Origin: Candidatus Saccharimonadota bacterium
GTDB lineage: Bacteria > Patescibacteriota > Saccharimonadia > Saccharimonadales > Saccharimonadaceae
Reading direction: 5' to 3'
NCBI GenBank assembly: GCA_027312225.1
Contig: DAICXK010000005.1
Location: 1-62,607 of the forward strand
Length of the DNA stretch: 62,607 nucleotides
Translations under genes and position numbers: made by a program
Part shown: piece by piece, positions 7,552-15,938 of the stretch
How the letters are laid out: each line of letters begins with the position of its first letter
Position numbering within the stretch: the first letter of the stretch is position 1
Notes under the pieces: generated by a model
What the model was told of the DNA's origin: nothing
Seen by the model: only the letters and a program-made list of their open reading frames with translations
Databases searched by the model: none

Positions 7552-9180
7552 ATGAATGAGACAATTGCTGAGGCTGTAAAAAAGTTATTCGACCAGGATG
7601 TCGAAGTTGTAATGACTCGCCCCGATCCTCAATTTGGTGATTGGGCGACTAATGTCGCCTTGCAGCTCGCCAAGCCACTCGGACGTAGTCCCCGTGAGAT
7701 TGCTGAAGAACTGGCTTCCGAACTGCGCCGTATTGAAGATTTTGCAGAGGTGACAGTCGCAGGACCTGGTTTTATTAATATCCGTTTGAACGGGACGGCG
7801 TTACTCGCGGCAATCCGCGAAGAACCGATGGCGACGCGTAAAGAACAGACTATTGTCATTGAGACAAACAATCCTAATCCATTCAAGGCGATGCATATCG
7901 GACATGCCTTCAATGCCATACTGGGTGACACCATTGCTAATCTTTTGGCGGTGAGTGGTGCGCATGTGCACCGTGTCAGTTACCATGGCGATGTTGGGTT
8001 GCACGTGGGCAAAAGCATGTATAGCTTGTTACGGTACGCAGATGGTGACTTCTCTAGAATTGAGGCAATCCCTGAGGACGAGCGTAATACTTTTATGAGC
8101 AAAATGTACGCCGAAGGATCAAGAGCATACAAAGGGGATGAGGCAGCAAAAGCGGAAATCCAAGACCTGGCCGAACAGTCGTTCGAGCCAAAATCGGCGC
8201 TATATATCCAAATCTATGATCTTTGTAAGGCGTGGAGTTTTGAGCAAATCGACCGCACGGTTGCACGTCTGGGCAACGTACCAACCGAACGAAGATTCCT
8301 TGAGAGCGATGCCGATTATCGCGGCGTGTTAACGGTCCAAAAGCATGTCCCTGATGTGTTTCAGGAGTCAGACGGTGCGCTGATTTTTAAGGGCAGTGAA
8401 CATGGCGCATTTGATAATGCGTTTGTGTCATCGAACGGCCGTGGGCTATATGCTGCCCGTGACCTCGGATTGATGCAGCTCAAAGACGAACAGTATCACC
8501 CCGATCATAGCTATATCGTCACAGCCGAAGAGCAACGCGATTATTTTAAGGGTGTGATTGCAGCAGCTGAACTCGTTTGGCCAGATAAGAAGGGCGTGAC
8601 AGTGAACATTTCAACCGGTACGGTCAAGCTGAGTACGGGTAAAATGAGCAGCCGCGATGGCGATGTCATCGAGATCGCTTGGTTGTTTGACCAGTTTGGT
8701 GAGGCAATCGTGGGGCGCGGCGGCGAGCCGACCGACGCAATCGTTGCCGGCGCGCTGCGCTATCAGTTTTTGAAGGTAAAAATCGGTAGTGATGTTGTCT
8801 TTGATATTGGTGAGGCGGTCAGTCTGACCGGTAACACGGGTAGCTATCTCCAGTATGCCCATGCTCGCGCACGCAGTATCCTTGATAAAGTAACTGCCCA
8901 GGTGCAGCCACTCACTGAGGTGAAGGGCGAGGATCGAACGCTGGTGCGGAAGCTTGGCGAATATCACGAAGTAGTAGACCAGGCGTCCAAGTTACTAGAG
9001 CCACATCATATCTGTAATTACTTATTTGAGTTGGCACAAGAATTTAACCGATACTATGAGAAAAACCAGGTGGTGGGATCGGACCAGGAAGCGCATCGCG
9101 CTGGTCTGGTGATGACCTACGCCGATACACTAAAGGCTGGTCTGGCAATTCTGGGTATCCACGCTCCAGAGCGAATGTAA
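7552..9180 (+). CDS. argS: Arginyl-tRNA synthetase
   Basis: 542 aa class I synthetase. N-terminal add-domain (QFGDWATNVALQLAK), HIGH motif as HIGHAFNAILGD preceded by ETNNPNPFKAM, and KMSS motif as GKMSSRDGDVI. The C-terminal DALR-type anticodon-binding domain is present (SYLQYAHARARSIL... HHICNYLFELAQEFNRYYE). It charges tRNA-Arg in the cytoplasm. TACAAT (7539-7544) ends 7 bp before ATG 7552, so a leaderless start is favoured over the GTG at 7549. Confidence 0.97.
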   Translation: MNETIAEAVKKLFDQDVEVVMTRPDPQFGDWATNVALQLAKPLGRSPREIAEELASELRRIEDFAEVTVAGPGFINIRLNGTALLAAIREEPMATRKEQTIVIETNNPNPFKAMHIGHAFNAILGDTIANLLAVSGAHVHRVSYHGDVGLHVGKSMYSLLRYADGDFSRIEAIPEDERNTFMSKMYAEGSRAYKGDEAAKAEIQDLAEQSFEPKSALYIQIYDLCKAWSFEQIDRTVARLGNVPTERRFLESDADYRGVLTVQKHVPDVFQESDGALIFKGSEHGAFDNAFVSSNGRGLYAARDLGLMQLKDEQYHPDHSYIVTAEEQRDYFKGVIAAAELVWPDKKGVTVNISTGTVKLSTGKMSSRDGDVIEIAWLFDQFGEAIVGRGGEPTDAIVAGALRYQFLKVKIGSDVVFDIGEAVSLTGNTGSYLQYAHARARSILDKVTAQVQPLTEVKGEDRTLVRKLGEYHEVVDQASKLLEPHHICNYLFELAQEFNRYYEKNQVVGSDQEAHRAGLVMTYADTLKAGLAILGIHAPERM

Positions 9181-9289
9181 GCGAAACATACTTGCGCATC
9201 AGCCATGTTTACTGTACGTTAAGAAGTGAACTATGGTAGTTACGAATCATATCAACACATGTATTCTTCTCGGACTCATGTTTGATGTG

Positions 9290-9359
9290 CCCTCGGCGCC
9301 GTAGTTTGCACGCATCTGCATCCGAAAACGACCGCCGAGGGAAAACCTCGGCGTTTTTT
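9290..9359 (+). promoter_or_regulatory. Putative transcription attenuator with alternative hairpins
   Basis: Three mutually complementary blocks lie in order: A CCCTCGGCG (9290-9298), B CGCCGAGGG (9333-9341), C CCTCGGCG (9346-9353), then six T (9354-9359). B with C makes a perfect intrinsic terminator with a GAAAA-type loop; A with B makes a 9-bp competing hairpin that would free C and allow readthrough. Two further hairpins follow, at 9364-9380 and 9384-9396, before the Shine-Dalgarno site of the 82-aa gene. The pattern is that of a riboswitch or leader attenuator, but no known class is recognised. The rest of 9181-9289 shows nothing else. Confidence 0.55.
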
Positions 9360-9419
9360 GTCGGGTCAGAGCATCTGACCTTGGGGACCGTCCCCGAGGC
9401 AAAACATTTTGGAGGAGAG

Positions 9420-9668
9420 ATGACACTCTCAGGAACGCGGCATACTGGCGGGAGCCAGGACTGCCGACATGTGACGGCTGCGCTCAAGAAGGTTGGCGGT
9501 TCCGTACGGGCTGCCAACTGGTCTGAGGTGCGGTCAAAACTGAAGCTGGGTCGGTGCATGACAACACAGACGCTCAAGTCGACAGTCATGTCGATGAAGA
9601 CGACTGACGACCTTGAGGTCCGAGTTGTGCCCGACAAGGGCATCATCTCCATCAAGCTGTCCCGTTAG
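9420..9668 (+). CDS. 82-aa GC-rich gene, unknown function
   Basis: ATG 9420 directly follows a near-perfect GGAGGAGAG Shine-Dalgarno site; an in-frame ATG at 9282 is less likely because it lies within the attenuator hairpins. The product is basic and small, with a Cys at each end of a helical middle (SQDCRHVTAALKKVGG... KLKLGRCMTTQTLK) and a C-terminal two-strand segment (DLEVRVVPDKGIISIKL). No family recognised. Codons are clearly GC-richer than argS or the next gene. It is flanked by a terminator-like hairpin on each side and so forms an autonomous cassette. Confidence 0.7.
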   Translation: MTLSGTRHTGGSQDCRHVTAALKKVGGSVRAANWSEVRSKLKLGRCMTTQTLKSTVMSMKTTDDLEVRVVPDKGIISIKLSR

Positions 9669-9693
9669 CCCTACAGGGCCGACGGGGCGTTCC

Positions 9694-9735
9694 CCGGCTG
9701 GCACCACGACACACCCCGTCGTTGGTGTCAGCCGG
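9694..9735 (+). terminator. Long GC-rich hairpin after the 82-aa gene
   Basis: CCGGCTGGCACCA (9694-9706) pairs with TGGTGTCAGCCGG (9723-9735), one G-U pair; CGAC/GTCG extends the stem inward past a bulged T, leaving an ACACCCC loop. CCCCTTCTTTTCT follows. GACGGGG at 9681 could compete for the loop CCCCGTC, giving an alternative fold. Confidence 0.75.
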
Positions 9736-9812
9736 CCCCTTCTTTTCTCCTCAGTCCTCTTTGTTATAATGATTGATAAATAATTAAAATTATGGTATAA
9801 TTATAAAATACT

Positions 9813-10892
9813 ATGTATGCAGATCATTTGATTACTCCACGGCCCGAAATGATAAAAGCTGGCGTTGCGCCAGAAGCTCTTCTGGAGTCGACTCGACTGC
9901 GCACGATCAAGGCGGCATATGAGACGTCGGACCAGACCTATGATGATCGGGTTGAAGCCGCGTATGCGACTGCCAACCTTGTTCGGCAAACGTTACGGTT
10001 TGAACCGCATACTCCGCTTCATCCGCCGTTTAGCCCTGAAGCCATCGCCGAAACTCATCGGACAAATTGTCATGGCCATTCAATTGTGGCATCAGAATGT
10101 TTGGACGCGGTAGGGATTAATCACTGGATTAGTTTTGCGAATCAACACTCGTTTTTGTTACTTGAAGATGAGGGGTCGCATCGAGTCAATCTGATCGATA
10201 CGGCGGTAAAGCCTCTGTATATCGACATTACGCCGGCGTTTGGTGGTACACCACTTGCCGATCAGGATAACGAGTATGGGGCAGTCAATAGACTACGGGG
10301 CGATATAGTATTAGGACGTTCACATTTTCCCGACAAAGAACAAGCGCTAGCTGAGCGGCCGTGGATGAGCTTTACGGTGGGGCGGGACTATCGATTCAAG
10401 GGCGAGGCAGCAGTTCGACAGGCTAGTACATTAGTGATGCGGTCATATCGACCCGAACAAGGGCGTGCGCTGCTGGAATCATATGCTAATTTTACTCATG
10501 CAGTGACACGAAAAGATTTTTCTACCGCCCATCAAGCGTTTAGCACGCTTGATGGGGTATACCCCGATATTGATCGGCGCAACCGATTGTATGGACCGAC
10601 TCAGCTTGTACGGGAACTAGCCCATGCAGGTAATGTTGCAATGGCACTCGATGATATTCGGATCGTCGAAGAAAGTCTATGGCCAACACAGGACCTCGTG
10701 CTAAGGTTATGGCCGGCCGACCAGCGCCGACGGCTAGGGATATTGGCCGGGAAAGCTGACTTGCTCGACGATGCAATTGAGGCGTACGAAGCAATGATTG
10801 AAGAGCGTGCACGGCAGAAGAAATCGACGGCTGCGGTTCGGGGACGACTAAGGAAGACGCAAGATCAGCGCAAACGGTTGTTTACACCGTAA
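9813..10892 (+). CDS. Transglutaminase-like cysteine protein with helical-repeat C-terminus
   Basis: 359 aa. The N-terminal half has a transglutaminase-like arrangement: Cys86 at a helix start (THRTNCHGHSIVASECLDAVGI), His112 on the next strand (NQHSFLLLED) and Asp129 (VNLIDT), fitting a Cys-His-Asp triad. The C-terminal ~160 residues are helical with TPR-like pairs (ALLESYANFTHAVTRKDFSTAHQAF, LVRELAHAGNVAMALDDI, LGILAGKADLLDDAIEAYEA). Proteins of this fold act as peptidases, amidases or transferases; the substrate is unknown. No signal peptide, so probably cytoplasmic. TATAAT (9796-9801) lies 11 bp before the ATG with no Shine-Dalgarno site. Confidence 0.75.
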   Translation: MYADHLITPRPEMIKAGVAPEALLESTRLRTIKAAYETSDQTYDDRVEAAYATANLVRQTLRFEPHTPLHPPFSPEAIAETHRTNCHGHSIVASECLDAVGINHWISFANQHSFLLLEDEGSHRVNLIDTAVKPLYIDITPAFGGTPLADQDNEYGAVNRLRGDIVLGRSHFPDKEQALAERPWMSFTVGRDYRFKGEAAVRQASTLVMRSYRPEQGRALLESYANFTHAVTRKDFSTAHQAFSTLDGVYPDIDRRNRLYGPTQLVRELAHAGNVAMALDDIRIVEESLWPTQDLVLRLWPADQRRRLGILAGKADLLDDAIEAYEAMIEERARQKKSTAAVRGRLRKTQDQRKRLFTP

Positions 10893-10940
10893 CAAGTGGT
10901 GTATGCTATGCCTATAAATAGTAAAAGTGGAGAGAATACT

Positions 10941-11351
10941 ATGGCAGAAGCTAAAAAAACGAAACGACCATCGGTGAAGAGCGTTGCGGCAAAGACAAAG
11001 GCGGGAGCGGCCTCGGCCGTAAAAGGCGGTGCGAGCCATGGCAATGGATTTATTGAATTTATCCGCACACAAGGCGTGATTGGCCTAGCGGTTGGTTTGG
11101 CAATTGGTACTGCAGCAGGCGATACAGTAGCAAAACTGGTTGAAGGATTCATTAATCCAATCGTACAGTTTGTGGTTGGTTCACAAGCAGGACTGCAGGC
11201 AGCAGTTTGGCATGTCGAGCTATGGGGACGTAATGCGGACTTTGCATGGGGGGCATTTGTGTCATCGGCGATTACGCTGCTTGCGACAGCACTCGTGATT
11301 TACTGGATTATCCATATCATGAAGCTTGATAAACTCGACAAAAGCAAATAA
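10941..11351 (+). CDS. mscL: MscL-family large-conductance mechanosensitive channel
   Basis: 136 aa from ATG 10941, preceded by GGAGAG; upstream in-frame starts would add an unlikely N-terminus. A Lys/Ala-rich soluble stretch (residues 1-38) precedes the amphipathic/first transmembrane block FIEFIRTQGVIGLAVGLAIGTAAG, which mirrors the FREF...NVVDLAVGVIIGAAFG block of MscL, and a second transmembrane helix (AFVSSAITLLATALVIYWIIHIM). The family forms a homopentameric pore that releases solutes on hypoosmotic shock. The long basic N-terminus is unusual. Confidence 0.82.
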   Translation: MAEAKKTKRPSVKSVAAKTKAGAASAVKGGASHGNGFIEFIRTQGVIGLAVGLAIGTAAGDTVAKLVEGFINPIVQFVVGSQAGLQAAVWHVELWGRNADFAWGAFVSSAITLLATALVIYWIIHIMKLDKLDKSK

Positions 11352-11370
11352 GATTTACGTGCTACCTCAC

Positions 11371-11409
11371 AATAAATAAGAGATTGCCTGAGGCAATCTC
11401 TTATTTATT
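11371..11409. terminator. Bidirectional terminator after mscL
   Basis: A perfect 18-bp inverted repeat (11371-11388 with 11392-11409, TGA loop). The core is AGAGATTGCC/GGCAATCTCT and the ends are A/T-rich (AATAAATA...TATTTATT), so it can stop transcription from mscL and from the convergent gene. Confidence 0.9.
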
Positions 11410-11423
11410 GATCGATGTAGGTG

Positions 11424-11456
11424 GGGTGAGCGCGGGCGTGATGCCCGCACTCACCC
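11424..11456 (-). terminator. GC-rich hairpin at the 3' end of the 85-aa minus-strand gene
   Basis: GGGTGAG-C-GCGGGC with GCCCGC-A-CTCACCC around a short loop. It has no T-tract of its own, but the A/T-ended hairpin at 11371-11409 lies just downstream on this strand. Confidence 0.6.
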
Positions 11457-11498
11457 GGTGGGATAGCTCAGCCGAAACGACTACCCCGTGAGGGGCGA

Positions 11499-11756
11499 TC
11501 AGTTGTCGGCGAGCACGTAGCCCTGACTACCGTGGGCGAAGACGCCACGAGCCACCAGCTCACGCAGTGCCGTGTCCAGCTTCTCGGGGGAAGCCTTGAT
11601 GGCACGCACGAACGAGTCGGTCGCCTTGTTGCGACTCCAGTTCCGCACGTAGTGCGGAATGACGAGGTGCTTCTGGCAGAGCTCGACGAGCTCTGCCATC
11701 AGGTCCCCCACGGTGGAGTCGTGGTGTGTCAGGTTGAGGGTTGCTGAAGTGGTCAT
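11499..11756 (-). CDS. 85-aa GC-rich hypothetical protein, possible winged-helix
   Basis: 85 aa, GC-rich codons (CTC, CTG, GTC, ACC) in contrast to the flanking genes. The middle is helical (VGDLMAELVELCQKHL, ASPEKLDTALRELVARG) and ends with a beta-hairpin-like VFAHGSQGYVLADN, as in small winged-helix domains, but no family match is clear. A Shine-Dalgarno-like AGAAAGGG precedes the ATG. Upstream on the minus strand TTGTAA and TATAGT are 17 bp apart, with a leader of several tens of bases. It belongs to the set of GC-rich cassettes. Confidence 0.7.
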   Translation of the reverse strand: MTTSATLNLTHHDSTVGDLMAELVELCQKHLVIPHYVRNWSRNKATDSFVRAIKASPEKLDTALRELVARGVFAHGSQGYVLADN

Positions 11757-11870
11757 TACTGACCCTTTCTCTTGTGGGTATCCAAGGCAGGTGCCAAGAA
11801 CACTGTTACTATATCATGAAATATAAACTATTACAAACAACCACCCTGATCCATATGATACACTGTACGT

Positions 11871-12407
11871 ATGACACAGCGCGCAAAACTACTTTGGATT
11901 GATCTTGAGATGACGGGACTTAGTCCTACTGACGACAGAATCATGGAGATAGCAGCGATTGCAACCGATTGGGATTTTATTGAAGTTGCGACGTACGAAG
12001 CAGTAAAAAAGGTCGGCACTAATCTTATGAAACAACGTATGGTGGGTGAGTTCTGGGACAAGTATTCGGGCGTGCGTGATGCTTTGCAGGCACAGAACGA
12101 GACCGGCAAGAATGGTCGTACGGTAGAAAATGAATTACTGGCATTTCTTGATAAGCATTTTGCCAAGGGCGACCAGGTGATTCTGGCGGGAAATTCAATT
12201 CATCAAGATCGTAAGTTTATCGAAAACGAATGGCCTAGGCTGAATGCACGTTTACACTATCGGATGCTCGACGTTAGTGCTTGGAAAGTGGTTTTTGATG
12301 GCAAATACAAAAAGAAGTTCGCTAAACCCGAAGCTCACCGCGCGATGGAAGACATCCGAGGCAGTATTCAGGAGCTCAAGTATTATCTTGGCAAAGTTCG
12401 TGCCTAG
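11871..12407 (+). CDS. orn: Oligoribonuclease
   Basis: 178 aa DEDDh-family 3'-5' exonuclease. Exo I is LLWIDLEMTGL (Asp, Glu), Exo II is the ILAGNSIHQDRKFI region (Asp), and Exo III is KPEAHRAMEDI (His and Asp); length matches the family. It degrades the 2-5-nt RNAs left by RNase J and PNPase, both encoded in this window, and diribonucleotides such as pGpG. TACACT (11859-11864) ends exactly 6 bp before the ATG, so transcription should start at the A of the ATG. Confidence 0.97.
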   Translation: MTQRAKLLWIDLEMTGLSPTDDRIMEIAAIATDWDFIEVATYEAVKKVGTNLMKQRMVGEFWDKYSGVRDALQAQNETGKNGRTVENELLAFLDKHFAKGDQVILAGNSIHQDRKFIENEWPRLNARLHYRMLDVSAWKVVFDGKYKKKFAKPEAHRAMEDIRGSIQELKYYLGKVRA

Positions 12408-12422
12408 CCGTACACTGTAGGT

Positions 12423-13637
12423 ATGACTATCCAGGTGAGGGGGCGGAGGCGTATATGGCCGTTTGTAGTTGGCGGAGTGATTATTCTTGTTGGCACTTGT
12501 TTGATTGCATGGACAGTATGGCCGCGGGACGAGCTATCGACGCCAGCACCTGATGTATCGACACCGGCGCCTTCACCTGTGGCGGTGACATCTGATGTTC
12601 TCTTTCTGGGCAATACATTTTGGGGTCGTTATACACACGAATATGCAATGAAGAGCCCGTTAGGGCATGCATATCCCTTCTCTCGTTTACATGAGCTGCA
12701 GCGCGATGATTACGATGCCTGGATATCGGGTCTCGAGTGCCCCATGAAGGCAAGCGTTCATATGACAGCCGCCGAGCAAGAAGAGAATCTCCAGTTTAAT
12801 TGCTCCCCGGATTTCTTACCCGAGGCGAAGAAATGGTTCACGGCATTTAGCCTGGCAAACAATCATACTGACAATCAGGGAGTCGATGGCTTTGAGGAGA
12901 CGAAGGAGCATCTTGATGAACAGGGGATTCAGTATTTCGGACATTATGACCCCAACAAACTTGATGACATATGCGAGGTTGTTGCACTTCCGGTGACGGT
13001 ACAGTACAGCGATGACAGTACAAAAAAAGAATTTCTGCTAGTAGCAATATGTGCATATCACGGGGTGTTCCGTATTCCATCACAGGCGGCGGTCGATGAG
13101 ATCTCGCGCTACAGCAAGATGATGCCAGTATTTGCAATGCCGCATATGGGTGCGGAGTACAAGCCAGTGCCTGACCAAATCAAGACTGACTTTTATCGTC
13201 GCCTGATTGATGCAGGAGTAGATGTAGTGTTGGGGGACCACCCTCACTGGGTGCAGTCAACCGAAGCTTACAAAGGTAAACTGATTGTATACTCGATGGG
13301 AAATTTCATGTTTGATCAAAACTGGAACCCCGAACTGATGCGGTCGGCAGCGATTCATACGCGTGTCACAATCAACGAGGGATCTCTTGCGGAGTGGCTC
13401 GCGTTAGGTGAGACATGCCGTGCGTATCACGACGATTGCCTTGAGACGGCAGAGAGCAAAGGCTTGTCACGGCTAAGTCCTTCCTATCAATTTGACGCTG
13501 TTATCACACAGACCGATCGGCGGGCGTTGACGGGACTTGCAGAGCCAAGTGTGGAGCAGTCAGTCCGCGACCGGCTGGGCTGGGATCGTACGATGAGTGC
13601 GCTTGATGCGCCGTATGGGCTATTGCAAACCCGCTAG
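12423..13637 (+). CDS. CapA-family membrane-anchored protein (metallophosphatase fold)
   Basis: 404 aa. One N-terminal membrane anchor (about residues 11-34), then a Thr/Pro/Ser/Ala linker, then a CapA/PgsA-type domain: DVLFLGNTFWGR (usual GDxxxGR, with Asp replaced by Asn), a SGLECPM segment, SLANNHTDNQG, MPHMGAEYKP, LGDHPHWVQ and YSMGNFMFDQ. Such domains occur in poly-gamma-glutamate synthesis proteins and many surface proteins of unknown role; the active side faces outside. TACACT (12411-12416) ends 6 bp before the ATG (leaderless). The altered first motif makes catalysis uncertain. Confidence 0.88.
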   Translation: MTIQVRGRRRIWPFVVGGVIILVGTCLIAWTVWPRDELSTPAPDVSTPAPSPVAVTSDVLFLGNTFWGRYTHEYAMKSPLGHAYPFSRLHELQRDDYDAWISGLECPMKASVHMTAAEQEENLQFNCSPDFLPEAKKWFTAFSLANNHTDNQGVDGFEETKEHLDEQGIQYFGHYDPNKLDDICEVVALPVTVQYSDDSTKKEFLLVAICAYHGVFRIPSQAAVDEISRYSKMMPVFAMPHMGAEYKPVPDQIKTDFYRRLIDAGVDVVLGDHPHWVQSTEAYKGKLIVYSMGNFMFDQNWNPELMRSAAIHTRVTINEGSLAEWLALGETCRAYHDDCLETAESKGLSRLSPSYQFDAVITQTDRRALTGLAEPSVEQSVRDRLGWDRTMSALDAPYGLLQTR

Positions 13638-13672
13638 TTCTTTTTATTGCATATGCATGGTATATTGAGGAC

Positions 13673-14062
13673 ATGCATACCACTTATGCCTATCGAAAAT
13701 TGTCAGGTTTTACACTCGTAGAACTAGCGGTAACGATAATCATAATCGGTGTTCTTATTTCAGTCTCCGTATTCGCATGGGGATCGTGGCAGCGGACAAC
13801 GGCAGCGAATGTGCTGAAGAATGATTTGTCGCAAGCGGCTGCCCAGCTCAAGAGCGATCTCAACTGGAAGAATGCCTATCCTGTAACCGAGCACGAGGCA
13901 AATGATGGCAAGGGCTTGCCAAAAAGTAAAGGAACGAGCTACTTGTATGACAGGCCTGCAGCGAATGAGTATTGCCTGACTGCGTATAGTGACCGAGATG
14001 GAGTGCCGGCATTTCATGTGACGAGCGGTAATACCGTACCAAAGGAAGGTGCTTGTGCTTGA
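13673..14062 (+). CDS. Type IV pilin-like protein
   Basis: 129 aa. After a 10-residue leader comes the prepilin processing motif SGFTLVELAVTIIIIGVLIS, cleaved after Gly by PilD with Phe as the new N-terminus and Glu5 conserved. The globular part has a C-terminal Cys pair that could form a disulfide loop (NEYCLTAYS... KEGACA), as in many pilins. TATATT (13661-13666) ends 6 bp before the ATG. The stop TGA at 14060 is followed, in the same frame, by LamG-like sequence, suggesting the ancestral protein was longer. Assembly genes are not in the window. Confidence 0.88.
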   Translation: MHTTYAYRKLSGFTLVELAVTIIIIGVLISVSVFAWGSWQRTTAANVLKNDLSQAAAQLKSDLNWKNAYPVTEHEANDGKGLPKSKGTSYLYDRPAANEYCLTAYSDRDGVPAFHVTSGNTVPKEGACA

Positions 14063-14555
14063 CACTATGATCCTGCTGTGGCTGTCGTCACCGGCACCTT
14101 TGAGGAAGAAGTGGCAGCAGACAATCCATATCAGTGGTTCCGTTTTCAGGATCCATCTGGTAATAACCGCCACGGCTCTTTGATTGGATCGCCAAGCCGT
14201 GTGAGTGGACCAGTTGATCGGGCTATTTCTCTCAACGGTTCATCCCAGGCAGTTAACGGTAATATCACGGCGCTTGGCGCAAATATTGCTGCGGCAACAT
14301 TTGAAGTAACCATTGCTACTACTGATACGCGCCAGCAATCAGGTGTCACTTTATATTGACGGTCCACTGAGGGGTGCGGTAGCTAGCGAGTCTGACAGTG
14401 ATTCATTTGGCGAGTGGACAGCTTCGCCCTATATAGGAGCCCGTAATGACTCGGCCGTCGATGGTCCGTTGACAGTTCGACTGGCGGAGATAGCGTGGTA
14501 CGATCATCAGTTAAGCTCAGCCCGTATCATAACGCATTATCACGCGCTGCCGTAA
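14063..14555 (+). pseudogene. Broken LamG/concanavalin-like domain downstream of the pilin
   Basis: Reading on in frame after the pilin TGA gives NPYQWFRFQDPSGNNRHGSL and GPVDRAISLNGSSQAVNG, a typical LamG opening, ending at a stop at 14357-14359. The domain resumes in the next frame with QVSLYIDGPLRG, YIGARNDSA and VRLAEIAWYDHQLS, the usual LamG C-terminal half. About 40-60 residues between are missing, so an internal deletion with frameshift best explains it. It is a relic of a pilin-LamG adhesin-like protein; neither part has a convincing start of its own. Confidence 0.75.
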
Positions 14556-14581
14556 TAACCGCAGTATGCTACAGTGGTACT

Positions 14582-14926
14582 ATGACGCACAAAGAACTTG
14601 AAGCATATATACTTAGTTTTCCGAACACTTGGTTAGATTATCCCTTTGGCGAGGGTACCAGCGTCTATAAAGTGGGTCACAAAGAAACGGGCGAGGGGAA
14701 GTTGTTTGCTATTATTGCCGACGGGTCAAAGCCGCTTCGTGTCAGTCTTAAATGTGACCCGCTGCTAGCCGCGAACCTGCGAGAAAAATACGAGTCGGTG
14801 TTGCCTGGGTACCATCTTAATAAAAAGCACTGGAACACCATTATATGCACAGGCCAACTAACCGACGACGAAATCTACGACCTCGTTCGTCTTAGCTATA
14901 ATCTTGTCACAAACACGTCGTCTTAG
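14582..14926 (+). CDS. YjbR/MmcQ-family protein
   Basis: 114 aa. The family pattern is clear: a helical start (HKELEAYILSFP), a WLDYPFGEGTSVYKV strand, KLFAIIAD, a RVSLKCDP strand and PGYHLNKKHWNTI, then the C-terminal helix. YjbR proteins have a CyaY-like DNA-binding fold of unknown precise role. TACAGT (14570-14575) ends 6 bp before ATG 14582, so I use that start and not the in-frame one at 14495. Its stop overlaps that of the convergent gene. Confidence 0.88.
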   Translation: MTHKELEAYILSFPNTWLDYPFGEGTSVYKVGHKETGEGKLFAIIADGSKPLRVSLKCDPLLAANLREKYESVLPGYHLNKKHWNTIICTGQLTDDEIYDLVRLSYNLVTNTSS

Positions 14927-15792
14927 CTTGTTGTTGCGCTGTACTCTTCAAGTTGCTTTTGAAGGGGTTGAAGGTTCTTGTAGGTTGACTCTAGATACTC
15001 CCGCAACTCTGCGCTATTCGTCGATCTATGGATAGAGTCGAGCTGTGCCATGATGGTTGCTAGTCTAAACGACATCTCTCTCGCGTAAACACGGTCAAAG
15101 ACTCCATTGAGCCTGGCATCGTCAAGCTTCTTCGTTGTATCAGCGCTCGTGTCGTCTTCTTTGGAGTTTCCTATCTCACCAACAATCACGCCGGCACTTG
15201 TAAAGGCACTTGTCAACCCTGTATTGGTGTTTGCGAGCTGGATAGTCAGACTACTATTGAGGGCGTCGAGCTCGCGACTGCGAAGGTGCTCTTGAGAGTC
15301 CTTGGAAATAGCACCCGTCGCGCCAACTTTCATGAGGACTTGCTGGCTGAGTGCGCTGATATTTGGTTTGCTTCCTTGTAAGACGGCAGCAATGGCAAAA
15401 CCAAGAAAAGCCAGGAGGATGACGCCGCCAACGATAGCAACTTGCTTGCGAGAGAATCCAAAAGAGGCCTTCTCCTTGGGTGCAATCTGTTCAAGATAGT
15501 CAATTGGTGCAATTCCATCTGGTGTCAGTGGTACGTCAGGTTCGTTATAGGTACCGGTCGGATGCTGCTGCCATGATGATTGAACGGGTTGCGACGCCGG
15601 TTGCGCTAATGGCTGCCCAGGTTGTGGCTGCGGAGTCGCCTGAGGCTGCTGTAGCTGCCACGGGTCTGCAGGGGCGGTAGCACCTTGTGACTGCTGAGCG
15701 GGCTGCACGGGGTACGGTTGCCCAGGCTGCTGAGGTTGCGGTGGAGTAGGGGTGGTGCCTTGTGGCTGCTGGCCAGGTTGTTGCGGATACAT
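14923..15792 (-). CDS. Single-pass membrane protein with Pro/Gln-rich N-terminus
   Basis: 289 aa. Residues 1-80 are a disordered cytoplasmic tail of PQQPGQ-like repeats; a linker leads to one membrane helix (about residues 117-139, VAIVGGVILLAFLGFAIAAVL), then a ~150-residue outer domain of helices without Cys, ending in SATTS. No family recognised beyond general resemblance to CPR membrane proteins with such tails. The minus-strand start lies 11 bp after a TATGCT, and a perfect hairpin (15818-15835) stands in its promoter region. Confidence 0.75.
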   Translation of the reverse strand: MYPQQPGQQPQGTTPTPPQPQQPGQPYPVQPAQQSQGATAPADPWQLQQPQATPQPQPGQPLAQPASQPVQSSWQQHPTGTYNEPDVPLTPDGIAPIDYLEQIAPKEKASFGFSRKQVAIVGGVILLAFLGFAIAAVLQGSKPNISALSQQVLMKVGATGAISKDSQEHLRSRELDALNSSLTIQLANTNTGLTSAFTSAGVIVGEIGNSKEDDTSADTTKKLDDARLNGVFDRVYAREMSFRLATIMAQLDSIHRSTNSAELREYLESTYKNLQPLQKQLEEYSATTS

Positions 15793-15817
15793 GCGTCCAT
15801 TTAAGCATAGTTACCAA

Positions 15818-15861
15818 GGAGGGGTCTACCCCTCCGTCTTGTTTTGGAAGTAAATTCCAAA
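15818..15861. other. Two hairpins in the divergent region before dnaG
   Basis: GGAGGGG-TCTA-CCCCTCC (15818-15835) and TTTTGGAA-GTAAA-TTCCAAAA (about 15841-15861) lie between the divergent starts at 15792 and 15939. Either could insulate the promoters or bind a regulator; neither has a strong T-tract. Confidence 0.45.
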
Positions 15862-15938
15862 ACTTTACTTTTTCACCTAAAGTCCGGGCATAGTCCTCGT
15901 GCTAGCACCTTAGGGGGTATAAGGGGTATACTAGGGGC

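Noticed and set aside
9282-9419. Extended N-terminus for the 82-aa gene (start at 9282)
   Set aside because: The extra codons run through the terminator and hairpins and lack a Shine-Dalgarno site, while ATG 9420 has GGAGGAGAG directly before it.
14060-14062. TGA between pilin and LamG read as a sense codon (as in Gracilibacteria/SR1)
   Set aside because: Conserved genes here have no internal TGA, and TGA ends real genes such as the HAD and CPBP genes, so it is a stop and the LamG part is a relic.
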